From contig UQMQ01000139.1 in NCBI GenBank assembly GCA_900542245.1, positions 1-5,496 of the forward strand: a DNA stretch of 5,496 nt. The letters run 5' to 3'. Source of the DNA: an uncultured Eubacteriales bacterium. Lineage in GTDB: Bacteria > Bacillota > Clostridia > Peptostreptococcales > Anaerovoracaceae. Numbering within the stretch: the first letter of the stretch is position 1; each line of letters starts with the position of its first letter. Under the pieces are notes generated by a model that did no database searches, was not told the origin of the DNA, and was given only the letters and a program-made list of their open reading frames with translations. The position numbers and the translations under genes are program-made. Of the stretch, positions 1-4,785 are shown piece by piece.

Positions 1-527
1 TCTCTATTGGCGAGGATTGCATGTATCTGCTTCTGACACGGATTACGGAAGGACTGCTTTCTCACGGTGCGAAAAAAATATTGTTCTTAAACGGTCATGG
101 CGGAAATATCCCAACCCTGAATCGGGTTTGTATCGAGCTGAGCCAGAAGGGAGCCCTGGGTGTGATCCTCAACTGGTGGATTATGGCCGGCGAACTGAAT
201 CCTTCCTGGGCAGGCGGTCACGGCGGAGGCGAAGAAACGGCAGCAATGCTGGCTGTAGATCCGAAGCTGGTGCATTTCGATCATCTGCGGGAGAAAGAGC
301 TGATCCATGATCTGGGAGAAGCCTTCCCGACTACAGGATTCGATAAAGTTGCCTATAAAGGAATCGGGATTCCGATGCCCCGGGACGTGATTCGGTATAC
401 GTCCAATGGCTGGATCGGTCCGGATGATCCGAAGGATGCTACAGAAAGCTGGGGAAAAGAAATGCTCACAGCTGTGGCAGACTATATTGTGGCGTTTATT
501 ATTGATTTCGATGCTGTGAGAATATAG
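1..527 (+). CDS. Creatininase-family amidohydrolase, 3' part (5' end outside window)
   Basis: The reading frame is open from base 3 to the TAG at 525-527, giving 174 residues with no stop, so the gene starts before the window. The ATG at 21 is internal and has no ribosome site. Seen: an NGHGGN motif about 30 residues in and an HGGGEETA block about 70 residues in. These match the conserved NGHxxN and HAGxxET blocks of the creatininase family, metal-dependent hydrolases of cyclic or linear amides; members include creatinine amidohydrolase and the FAPy deformylase-like ArfB. The N-terminal metal-ligand block (ExHGPHLP...D) would lie upstream, out of view. Family members are about 230-260 residues, so roughly the last 70% is here. 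The GIPMPRD stretch near 366-386 lies in the C-terminal region. The substrate cannot be told from the sequence. No clear terminator follows; the IS256-family element begins 71 bases after the stop. Confidence 0.85.
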   Translation, partial: SIGEDCMYLLLTRITEGLLSHGAKKILFLNGHGGNIPTLNRVCIELSQKGALGVILNWWIMAGELNPSWAGGHGGGEETAAMLAVDPKLVHFDHLREKELIHDLGEAFPTTGFDKVAYKGIGIPMPRDVIRYTSNGWIGPDDPKDATESWGKEMLTAVADYIVAFIIDFDAVRI

Positions 528-598
528 GCAGAACACAGAAAAATTTAAAAAAACAATAAAACAGATGTATGCGGGAAGAAATTTCCCTCCGGAAAGGA

Positions 599-624
599 GA
601 CTGTGAAAAAAAAGTCTGTAAATT
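599..624 (+). repeat. Left terminal inverted repeat of the IS256-family element
   Basis: It reads GACTGTGAAA, a 7-nt variable middle, then CTGTAAATT. The right end read inward from 2100 has the same first 10 and last 9 bases around a different 6-nt middle. This two-block structure fits the roughly 26-bp ends of IS256-type elements, with the outer block for cleavage and the inner block for transposase binding. That functional split is inference. Confidence 0.85.
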
Positions 625-639
625 TAATCAACTGTTAGG

Positions 640-655
640 TAGCCTTCTATGGTAA
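640..655 (+). repeat. Subterminal 16-bp repeat, left copy; perfect inverted partner at 2061-2076
   Basis: TAGCCTTCTATGGTAA here is exactly the reverse complement of 2061-2076. A third, imperfect inverted copy (14 of 16) lies at 663-678. The left copy is 41 bp from its tip and the right copy 24 bp, so the left end carries about 15 extra bases between the terminal and subterminal repeats. It may be an additional transposase-binding site or part of the expression control described for 640-678. Confidence 0.8.
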
Positions 656-678
656 AATCAAATTATCATAGGAGGCTA
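640..678 (+). promoter_or_regulatory. Hairpin burying the transposase ribosome site, with an internal extended -10 promoter
   Basis: Bases 640-655 and 663-678 pair in 14 of 16 positions around a 7-nt loop. The downstream arm contains the ribosome site AGGAGG (670-675), 8 nt before the ATG at 684. A TGG-TAAAAT extended -10 (650-658) sits in the upstream arm and loop; no good -35 is visible. Transcripts started there (about 665) would lack the upstream arm and leave the ribosome site free. Read-through transcripts from outside would carry both arms and hide it. This resembles the protection of IS10 and IS50 from external transcription; the mechanism here is inferred. Confidence 0.6.
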
Positions 679-683
679 TTTTT

Positions 684-1936
684 ATGGCAAAGAAAAAAAA
701 GTTTACAAGGTAAAACCACTAAACGAAAACAAAAAGAACATCATCGCAGCCCTTATCGACGAGTATGATATCCAGACCGCCGATGATATTCAGGCAGCCC
801 TTAGGGATCTTCTCGGAGGCACCATTAAGTCAATGATGGAAGCTGAAATGGATGAACATCTTGGCTATGGAAACTATGAGCGCAGTGAAGACCGTGAACC
901 GAGAGATAATTACCGCAACGGTACCAAGAAAAAGAATATTCGCAGTTCATATGGTGAATTTCAAGTTGATGTTCCACAAGACAGAAACAGCACCTTTGAG
1001 CCACAGGTTGTGAAAAAACACCAGAAAGATATATCCGAAATCGACCAGAAGATTATCAGCATGTATGCCAAAGGTCTTACTACAAGACAAATATCTGAAC
1101 AAATTGAAGAAATCTACGGTTTTGAATGCTCTGAAAGCTTTATCTCCGATGTCACAGACAAGATCCTTCAGGACATTGACGATTGGCAAAACCGCCCGTT
1201 GGATGAGATTTATCCAATTATGTTCATAGATGCCGTTCACTTTTCAGTCAGGGAAGACAATCGCATCAAGAAGCTTGCAGCCTATGTAATTCTGGCAATC
1301 ACTCTGGATGGCAGAAAGGATGTAATCAGCCTGCAAATCGGAGAAAACGAAAGCAGCAAGTACTGGCTTGGAGTTCTAAACGAACTGAAAAACCGTGGAG
1401 TAAAGGATGTTATGATAATCTGTGCGGACGGATTAACCGGAATGAAAGAAGCCATAGGAACGGCCTTTCCTGATACGGAATATCAAAGGTGTATCGTTCA
1501 TCAAGTCAGAAATACCCTGAAATATGTGCCATACAAGGATATGAAAGCCTTTGCGGCAGATTTAAAGACAATCTACCTTGCACCGAGTGAAGAGCAGGGA
1601 CGGGCGCAATTAGAGCGTGTGACAGGGAAATGGGAAGCAAAATATCCTAACGCAATGAAGAGTTGGGCTCAGAACTGGGATGTAATCAGTCCGATTTTCA
1701 AATTTTCCAATGATGTCAGAAAGGTTATCTATACGACAAACGCCATCGAGAGTCTAAACAGTACATACAAGAAGCTCAATCGCCAAAGAACGGTATTCCC
1801 AAGTGATAAAGCATTACTGAAATCCCTCTATCTTTCAACCTTGCAGGCAACAAAGAAATGGACTCAGCCGCTAAGAAACTGGGGCAAGGTTTACGGAGAA
1901 TTTACAGTCATGTACGAGGGGCACATCCCGTGCTAA
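684..1936 (+). CDS. IS256-family (Mutator-type) transposase, read through a -1 frameshift near its start
   Basis: This DDE transposase moves the surrounding element. From ATG 684, behind AGGAGG at 8 nt, the frame reads MAKKKK and then stops at 711-713. The -1 frame is open from the A8-G run (693-701) to the TAA at 1934-1936, giving about 417 residues in all, the usual family length. The codons between 701 and 833 (VYKVKPLNENKKN...) are typical transposase N-terminus, so starting at ATG 833 would lose about 50 real residues. Catalytic residues, numbered on the joined protein: D183 in MFIDAVHF, D249 in IICADG, E356 in NAIESLN. Their spacing of 66 and 107 is right for IS256. The C/H motif CIVHQVRN follows the second Asp. 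The slip site A AAA AAG (695-701) is in phase with ATG 684, so programmed frameshifting is possible; a simple 1-nt mutation is the alternative. A terminator follows. Confidence 0.88.
695..701 (+). promoter_or_regulatory. Candidate -1 ribosomal slippery site A AAA AAG
   Basis: The heptamer lies within eight A's followed by G. Its AAA (696-698) and AAG (699-701) codons are in the frame set by ATG 684. A one-base backward slip continues directly into the open transposase frame with GTT at 701. This heptamer is the well-known slip site of dnaX and many IS3-family elements. No obvious stimulatory stem-loop is seen just downstream. An internal Shine-Dalgarno (the AGGAGG 20 nt upstream) could also act. 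Confidence 0.45.
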
Positions 1937-1953
1937 ACTAACTGAGAGATAAG

Positions 1954-1996
1954 CAAGGACTCCTCCGAAAATCGAAGGAGCCCTTGACATTTTTTG
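1954..1996 (+). terminator. Rho-independent terminator of the IS256-family transposase
   Basis: Bases 1954-1966 and 1974-1986 pair in 11 of 13 positions (CAAGGxCTCCTxC arms) around a 7-nt loop. ACA and a six-T run follow at 1990-1995. It begins 17 nt after the transposase stop. The other strand has no T-run, so it works for the plus strand only. Confidence 0.8.
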
Positions 1997-2060
1997 AATC
2001 ATAGTTTATATTGTCAGCAAGCAACGCACCTGCTGAAATGCGAGTGCTAAAGCTATCTAA

Positions 2061-2076
2061 TTACCATAGAAGGCTA
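2061..2076 (-). repeat. Subterminal 16-bp repeat, right copy
   Basis: TTACCATAGAAGGCTA is the exact reverse complement of 640-655. It directly abuts the right terminal repeat. The sequence between the terminator (ends 1996) and this repeat has no other visible element. Confidence 0.8.
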
Positions 2077-2100
2077 ATTTACAGAAAAACTTTCACAGTC
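2076..2100 (-). repeat. Right terminal inverted repeat of the IS256-family element
   Basis: The reverse complement from 2100 inward is GACTGTGAAA, GTTTTT, CTGTAAATT, which matches the left end in both outer blocks. It adjoins the inner 16-bp repeat at 2061-2076. Confidence 0.85.
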
Positions 2101-2147
2101 TCTGGGATTCCAATGCCCTCATTGATTTTAGTAGTATCTTTTTTGTG

Positions 2148-3893
2148 TCACTTTTCCTGTTTCTTCCTTTTCTGAGAAGAAGTAATGATTTTTTTCATGG
2201 TGTCCTTTGGAATGAAGTCATAGTCCGTTCGAAATCCGAAGCTTTCATGTAAATCATCTGTCAGATCTGTCCTTGTGTAATTCGGAATATAGCCCTCTCC
2301 CAGAAGCTCTCGCACCTCCATGCTTCGCAGGGTCTGGCAGATCTGTTCGCAGGAATAACTGCCGCGTAATCTTTTTGCAAGGTATTTGTACAGCACCAGT
2401 GACAAAAAGCATGTTAAGAAATGGGCCTTGATCCTGGCATCGGTACGAACGTAGACCGGTCTGGATTTGAATTCACTCTTCATGATACGGAAGCATTGCT
2501 CGATCTGCCATCTCTGATGATTTGCGTTTGCAATTTCACTCGGTTCTTCATCTGCAAGATTGGTGGATATGGCGTAGAAACCATCAAAGCGTTCCTCCTG
2601 CCTAATGTATGTGTAATCAATGTCTTGCGTTTTCTCTTCTGCAACTTCTCCATCTTCCGTACAGCTCACCGTTTTGATAAAACGCCGAAAATCGTTGGCA
2701 TTTTTCTTTGCGCAAACCTTTCCGTTCTGCAATGCCTTTTGTGCACGCAGTACTTGTTTTTCGCGGATCTTGCGAAGATAGTTGCGGTACTTGATGGAGT
2801 AAGTAACAATTAGGCGCTCATCGAAATCTTTGTTATCAATCGGGAGTTCTTTGTAAAAGACAGCATTTTTGTATTTTTCTTCATCCACTTCGGTTAGGTT
2901 GTATTTGCGGTATTTGGCTTTTGCTCCCATGAGGTACCAACCGTCCGGCGCGAGCGCAGTTTGCTGCAGATCGGCTTTCAGCTTTTTTAAAGATTGCGTG
3001 GTAATGTAGCTTCGTCCCTGCATGGCGTTGTAGCGTTTGTTTTTGTGAGAGGAAAGCCCGGCATCCGTGCACACGACAAACTCTGACATGCCGAAATCCT
3101 GAAGCATCTTCTTTTCCAAAGGCTGCATGGTAATCTGCTCGTTGGTATTACCCGGATCGATGCACATCGAGATCGGAATGCCTTCGCGGTCGATGAATAG
3201 CCCCATCTGTACGATCGGGAGCGGTCGGTTTTCCTTGCTCTTTCCGTATTGGCAAAGGGTATCCGGCTCGGCTTCCTCCATCTCAAAGAAAAAATTGGTA
3301 CAGTCATAGTAGATGATGCCGGTTTTGCGCTTTCCGAGCTTTAAAGTATTCTGATAGAGTTTCGCCTGTATGTCATCAAAGTTGTTCGCAAGAACATCCA
3401 AAGCCCGATACATCTGGTGAACTTCGAAGTCCGGCTGCTGTAGGAGCTTCTTGGAAAAGTCGAAGGTACCGACTTTGGAGCGGGGATCCAGAATTCTGCC
3501 ATAGCAGAGTTTTTGCAGGATATCGCTAAGGTTGAAAGAAAAATCCGCGTTTTTTTGAATGGAAGCACAGATCCGGTCCATGCCCAGCTCGTAAAAAACC
3601 TTTTGCAGAAACAGGTATCCGACCTGAAAGGTATATTGGTAGTTTTTCGTAATTAATTTCGCAGGAGAAAGCGTGAAAGAAACGTCTTGGTTTTCCGCTT
3701 TTTCCTGTTGGGTTAAAAAAGCAGCGCGTTCTTTTGCCCATTCCATCGGATCGCGGCCTGTTTTTTCGCGAATTTCCTGTTCGCTGCCGAGTTTTTCAAC
3801 GGTAATGGTGCGTTCGATCCCTTTGGTATCATAATATGTTTTGATGATGTAGAAACGAAGACCTAATTTAGACTGACTGGTTCTGACCCTCAT
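2148..3893 (-). CDS. IS1634/IS4-type DDE transposase, 581 aa, apparently intact
   Basis: This is the transposase of the surrounding element. ATG at 3891-3893 is preceded on its strand by AGGAGG (3900-3905) at 6 nt, which fixes the start. Residues 1-130 form a variable N-terminal region. The catalytic core begins with D197 in IIYYDCTNFFFE, then D277 in EFVVCTDAG, and the C-terminal Glu is E465 in HQRWQIEQCFRIMKSEF, which also holds K472 of the (Y)-R-E-K-type signature. The long stretch between D277 and E465 is the beta-rich insertion typical of IS4-like enzymes. The following RPVYVRTDARIKAHF is strongly conserved in IS1634-type proteins. The length of 581 residues is normal for that group (500-600). 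No frameshift or internal stop is present, so the copy may be active. The basic tail (SSQKRKKQEK) ends inside the left terminal repeat. No terminator follows on this strand before the IS256-family element. Confidence 0.92.
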   Translation of the reverse strand: MRVRTSQSKLGLRFYIIKTYYDTKGIERTITVEKLGSEQEIREKTGRDPMEWAKERAAFLTQQEKAENQDVSFTLSPAKLITKNYQYTFQVGYLFLQKVFYELGMDRICASIQKNADFSFNLSDILQKLCYGRILDPRSKVGTFDFSKKLLQQPDFEVHQMYRALDVLANNFDDIQAKLYQNTLKLGKRKTGIIYYDCTNFFFEMEEAEPDTLCQYGKSKENRPLPIVQMGLFIDREGIPISMCIDPGNTNEQITMQPLEKKMLQDFGMSEFVVCTDAGLSSHKNKRYNAMQGRSYITTQSLKKLKADLQQTALAPDGWYLMGAKAKYRKYNLTEVDEEKYKNAVFYKELPIDNKDFDERLIVTYSIKYRNYLRKIREKQVLRAQKALQNGKVCAKKNANDFRRFIKTVSCTEDGEVAEEKTQDIDYTYIRQEERFDGFYAISTNLADEEPSEIANANHQRWQIEQCFRIMKSEFKSRPVYVRTDARIKAHFLTCFLSLVLYKYLAKRLRGSYSCEQICQTLRSMEVRELLGEGYIPNYTRTDLTDDLHESFGFRTDYDFIPKDTMKKIITSSQKRKKQEK

Positions 3894-3910
3894 GTGGCGC
3901 CTCCTGATGG

Positions 3911-3924
3911 ATAGATATATCTAT
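3911..3924. repeat. Perfect 14-bp palindrome over the expected transcription start
   Basis: ATAGATATATCTAT equals its own reverse complement. It lies between the -10 and the ribosome site of the IS1634-type transposase, where an operator or a short 5' hairpin would act. It is AT-rich, so chance is a fair alternative. Confidence 0.4.
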
Positions 3925-3953
3925 ATTATACAATAAGACGTAAAGTGACGCAA
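3925..3953 (-). promoter_or_regulatory. Transposase promoter TTGCGT-N17-TATAAT, minus strand
   Basis: On the minus strand a perfect TATAAT (3925-3930) lies 17 bp from TTGCGT (3948-3953). The -35 falls in the right terminal repeat, a common arrangement in insertion sequences. The start would be near 3918, about 25 nt before the start codon and just ahead of the ribosome site at 3900-3905. Confidence 0.6.
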
Positions 3954-3974
3954 GATAAAATTTAAGAAATTGAC

Positions 3975-4000
3975 AAAAAAATTAAGCGTTTACAACGCTT
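3975..4000 (-). terminator. Rho-independent terminator, minus strand, upstream of the IS1634-type transposase
   Basis: AAGCGTT (3984-3990) and AACGCTT (3994-4000) form a perfect 7-bp stem with a 3-nt loop. Reading the minus strand, it is followed by AA and seven T's. It would stop leftward transcription just before the transposase promoter. There is no leftward gene here for it to serve now. Confidence 0.6.
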
Positions 4001-4165
4001 AGAGAGATTTTTAGAGGACGGAGGTGTCAAACTTCCGTATTCAGGATACATCATCTATAATATAGCACATTTCCTCGACATTCGTCTACAAAATTTGCGG
4101 TAGATTTTCGTATTTTTTGTGTCTATTTTTTGATACAACCCAGTTGATTTTCCGGCGAAAATATC

Positions 4166-4189
4166 CAGGAATGCACATGCTTTTTCCTG
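4166..4189. repeat. CAGGAA...TTCCTG inverted repeat just upstream of a promoter
   Basis: Six-base arms (4166-4171 and 4184-4189) enclose a 12-nt centre that is itself partly symmetric (GCACATGC). It ends 6 bp before the -35 at 4196, a usual place for an activator or repressor site. No regulator is identified. Confidence 0.3.
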
Positions 4190-4195
4190 CATCTC

Positions 4196-4224
4196 TTGCG
4201 AAGATAACAGTCATATGCTATAAT
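4196..4224 (+). promoter_or_regulatory. Strong promoter TTGCGA-N17-TATAAT with extended -10
   Basis: TTGCGA (4196-4201) and a perfect TATAAT (4219-4224) are 17 bp apart. TGC directly precedes the -10, giving the extended TGnTATAAT form. Transcription should start near 4231 and run into the terminator at 4486-4521. An ATG at 4223 lies within the -10 and so cannot be the start of a gene driven from here. Confidence 0.7.
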
Positions 4225-4230
4225 GTGGTC

Positions 4231-4521
4231 AAAAGAACCGAAAGAAAGGCTTTCCTGCGCGGTTTTGGAGGGTATGTATGCCGCGCTTTACGGCGTGGTC
4301 GACCGGTCGCTGCGCGAAACGGACGGCATGCCGATCTCAGCGTGCGCGGCAAAGACAGTTCTCGCCGTACGCAAGCGGCTATCTGCTACCGGGGAAACAT
4401 GGTTTTGATCGCTTTGATTGGGAAGCAGTATCCGCAGGTACCGGAAACGTCGGTGTACGGCGCCTGCAAGGCGTTGTTCGCATATGCCGAAAGGCCGCGA
4501 AAAGTGCGGCTTTTTTTCGGC
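4231..4521 (+). other. Orphan short transcription unit of about 290 nt (small RNA, small ORF or gene remnant)
   Basis: A strong promoter and a strong terminator enclose this GC-rich segment, and I do not recognise its product. One frame has protein-like codon use: ATG 4274 to the TGA at 4406-4408, 44 residues (MYAALYGVVDRSL...). The codons before it are also open, but the GGAGGG at 4267-4272 is only 1 nt from this ATG. The ATG at 4278 is better spaced (5 nt) but opens an Arg-rich frame that looks like a shadow. A second piece with similar codon use follows in another frame from ATG 4399, after GGGG, but it runs through the terminator. This could be a frameshifted gene remnant. As RNA, it shows AACCG/CGGTT around GAAAG/CTTTC just before the GGAGGG, and GCGTGCGCGGC/GCCGTACGC further on. 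It matches no riboswitch or housekeeping RNA that I know. Confidence 0.4.
4486..4521 (+). terminator. Strong Rho-independent terminator
   Basis: AAAGGCCGC (4490-4498) pairs with GCGGCTTTT (4506-4514) around GAAAAGT, and seven T's span 4511-4517. An alternative outer pairing, GCCGAAA with TTTCGGC (4515-4521), lengthens the stem. It ends the unit started at 4196 and insulates it from the next operon, whose control region begins at 4524. Confidence 0.85.
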
Positions 4522-4523
4522 AC

Positions 4524-4543
4524 GTTAGTTAGCCTTGCCTAAC
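4524..4543. promoter_or_regulatory. Putative DtxR-family-type operator, box 1
   Basis: GTTAG and CTAAC flank TTAGCCTTGC. The outer TTAG...CTAA spacing (4525-4542, 18 bp) and the inner TTAG resemble the iron/manganese repressor box TTAGGTTAGGCTAACCTAA. It overlaps a weak candidate -35 (TTGCCT, 4535-4540), which lies 17 bp from TACGTT (4558-4563). Occupation would block that promoter. The ZIP transporter remnant downstream supports metal control; the actual regulator is unknown. Confidence 0.45.
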
Positions 4544-4560
4544 CCCTAGTCTGTGCGTAC

Positions 4561-4584
4561 GTTGGTTAGTCATCACTAACCAAC
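4561..4584. promoter_or_regulatory. Perfect 10-bp inverted repeat, box 2, next to the ribosome site
   Basis: GTTGGTTAGT and ACTAACCAAC are exact reverse complements separated by CATC. It shares the TTAG/CTAA core with box 1, lies over the expected transcription start and ends 1 nt before GGAGGG (4586-4591). It could be a second operator or, in RNA, a very stable hairpin abutting the ribosome site. No T-run follows, so it is not a terminator. Confidence 0.55.
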
Positions 4585-4598
4585 GGAGGGTGGCAAGG

Positions 4599-4760
4599 AT
4601 GAAAAAACGCAGCAGATCACACCGAAGCCAATCATGCTGCAATGCGAATGGGGGCGAAGCAAATGGAAACCTTTCTTGGAATTTTGATTCCGTTTTTAGG
4701 CACAACACTGGACGCGGCCTGCGTGTTCTTTGGGATAAAGGAAAAATTACGATGCTATGA
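4599..4760 (+). CDS. Doubtful 53-residue frame behind a strong ribosome site
   Basis: ATG 4599 lies 7 nt after GGAGGG, an excellent start signal, and the frame stays open to the TGA at 4758-4760. The product (MKKRSRSHRSQSCC...) resembles nothing known to me and overlaps the ZIP fragment in another frame. With one A fewer in the A6 run at 4602-4607, the start would read MKNAADHTEANHAAMRMGAKQ and continue in frame into the ZIP sequence at 4663. So this start may belong to the ancestral gene, broken by a 1-nt shift, or to a short leader peptide. I would not treat the 53-residue product as a confirmed protein. Confidence 0.25.
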   Translation: MKKRSRSHRSQSCCNANGGEANGNLSWNFDSVFRHNTGRGLRVLWDKGKITML

Positions 4761-4785
4761 ATTCGCTGAAAGGAGATACCCATGA
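4663..4785 (+). pseudogene. N-terminal remnant of a ZIP-family metal transporter
   Basis: From ATG 4663 the frame reads METFLGILIPFLGTT, then LDAACVFF. This is the characteristic first membrane segment of clostridial ZIP (ZupT-like) transporters, which import zinc or other divalent metals through eight membrane helices in about 260 residues. After about 23 residues (near 4731) the similarity stops. A short unrelated tail (GIKEKLRCYEFAERRYP) leads to the TGA at 4783-4785. More than 90% of the gene, including the His-rich transport helices, is missing, so an internal deletion is inferred. G17 of the usual GTTLG is D here (GTTLD). The stop overlaps the methyltransferase start as ATGA, which may keep the two translationally coupled. 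Confidence 0.7.

Larger units (their letters stand above)
599..2100 (+). mobile_element. Complete IS256-family insertion sequence, about 1.5 kb
   Basis: The element is bounded by terminal inverted repeats at 599-624 and 2076-2100, both starting GACTGTGAAA when read inward. It contains one transposase gene (684-1936) with the IS256/Mutator DDE signature and its own terminator. Its length of about 1502 bp is at the upper end of the family's usual size. The 8-bp flanks (GGAAAGGA left, TCTGGGAT right) do not match. IS256 elements normally make 8-9 bp target duplications, so one flank has probably been lost by deletion or recombination. The tips could extend 2 bp outward, because GA precedes GACTGTG on both sides. 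Confidence 0.88.
2135..3957 (-). mobile_element. IS1634/IS4-type insertion sequence, about 1.8 kb
   Basis: A full-length transposase gene on the minus strand (2148-3893) is bracketed by short imperfect inverted repeats. These are GTGTCACTTTTCCTG at 2145-2159 and, read inward, GCGTCACTTTACGTC ending at 3951 (11 of 15). With a 4-base gap the match extends outward to TATCTT on both sides (2135 and 3957). The exact tips are therefore uncertain by about 10 bp and no target duplication is evident. The stop codon lies inside the left repeat, so the coding region fills almost the whole element. It lies tail to tail with the IS256-family element, whose tip is only about 35 bp away. Confidence 0.7.
3958..4195. 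other. AT-rich stretch without a gene; contains small hairpins only
   Basis: No reading frame with a ribosome site or recognisable protein occurs on either strand. Visible structures are the minus-strand terminator (3975-4000), an ACGGAGGT/ACTTCCGT hairpin (4018-4038, 7 of 8 pairs), an isolated TATAAT at 4056-4061 without a good -35, a TCTAC/GTAGA stem near 4085-4104, and a CAGGAA/TTCCTG inverted repeat at 4166-4189. The sequence is far more AT-rich than that beyond 4230, consistent with a junction of different origins. Confidence 0.6.

Noticed and set aside
87..536. Long minus-strand reading frame opposite the creatininase gene
   Set aside because: It is a shadow of the plus-strand gene. 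It has no ribosome site or recognisable domains, and the plus frame carries the conserved NGHGGN and HGGGEETA motifs.
947..1240. Minus-strand frame inside the IS256-family transposase
   Set aside because: The opposite strand encodes conserved transposase sequence, including the first catalytic Asp; nothing supports a second gene.
833..1936. Transposase starting at ATG 833
   Set aside because: There is no ribosome site before 833, and about 44 upstream codons in the same frame read as normal transposase N-terminus. The real start is ATG 684 with a frame change.
591..2108. Target-site duplication for the IS256-family element
   Set aside because: Neither the 8-bp nor the 9-bp flanks match for tips at 599/2100 or 597/2102.
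2134..4123. Direct repeat GTATCTTTTTTGTGTC (2134-2149) and GTATTTTTTGTGTC (4110-4123) as a long target duplication of the IS1634-type element
   Set aside because: IS1634 itself is known for long target duplications, but the right copy lies about 155 bp beyond the right terminal repeat, and the left copy overlaps the stop codon and the left repeat. It is a T-rich motif, so chance is more likely.
4231..4490. A known riboswitch or housekeeping RNA (cobalamin, yybP-ykoY, NiCo, RNase P, tmRNA) in the orphan unit
   Set aside because: No diagnostic core sequences of these classes could be recognised by eye; a covariance-model search would be decisive.
4278..4532. 84-residue plus-strand frame with a well-spaced GGAGGG
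   Set aside because: The product is Arg-rich and low-complexity in style, runs through the strong terminator and ends inside the metal-type box. It looks like an out-of-frame reading of GC-rich sequence.
4117..4542. 141-residue plus-strand frame across the promoter and terminator
   Set aside because: It begins upstream of the promoter at 4196-4224, crosses the terminator at 4486-4521 and has no ribosome site.
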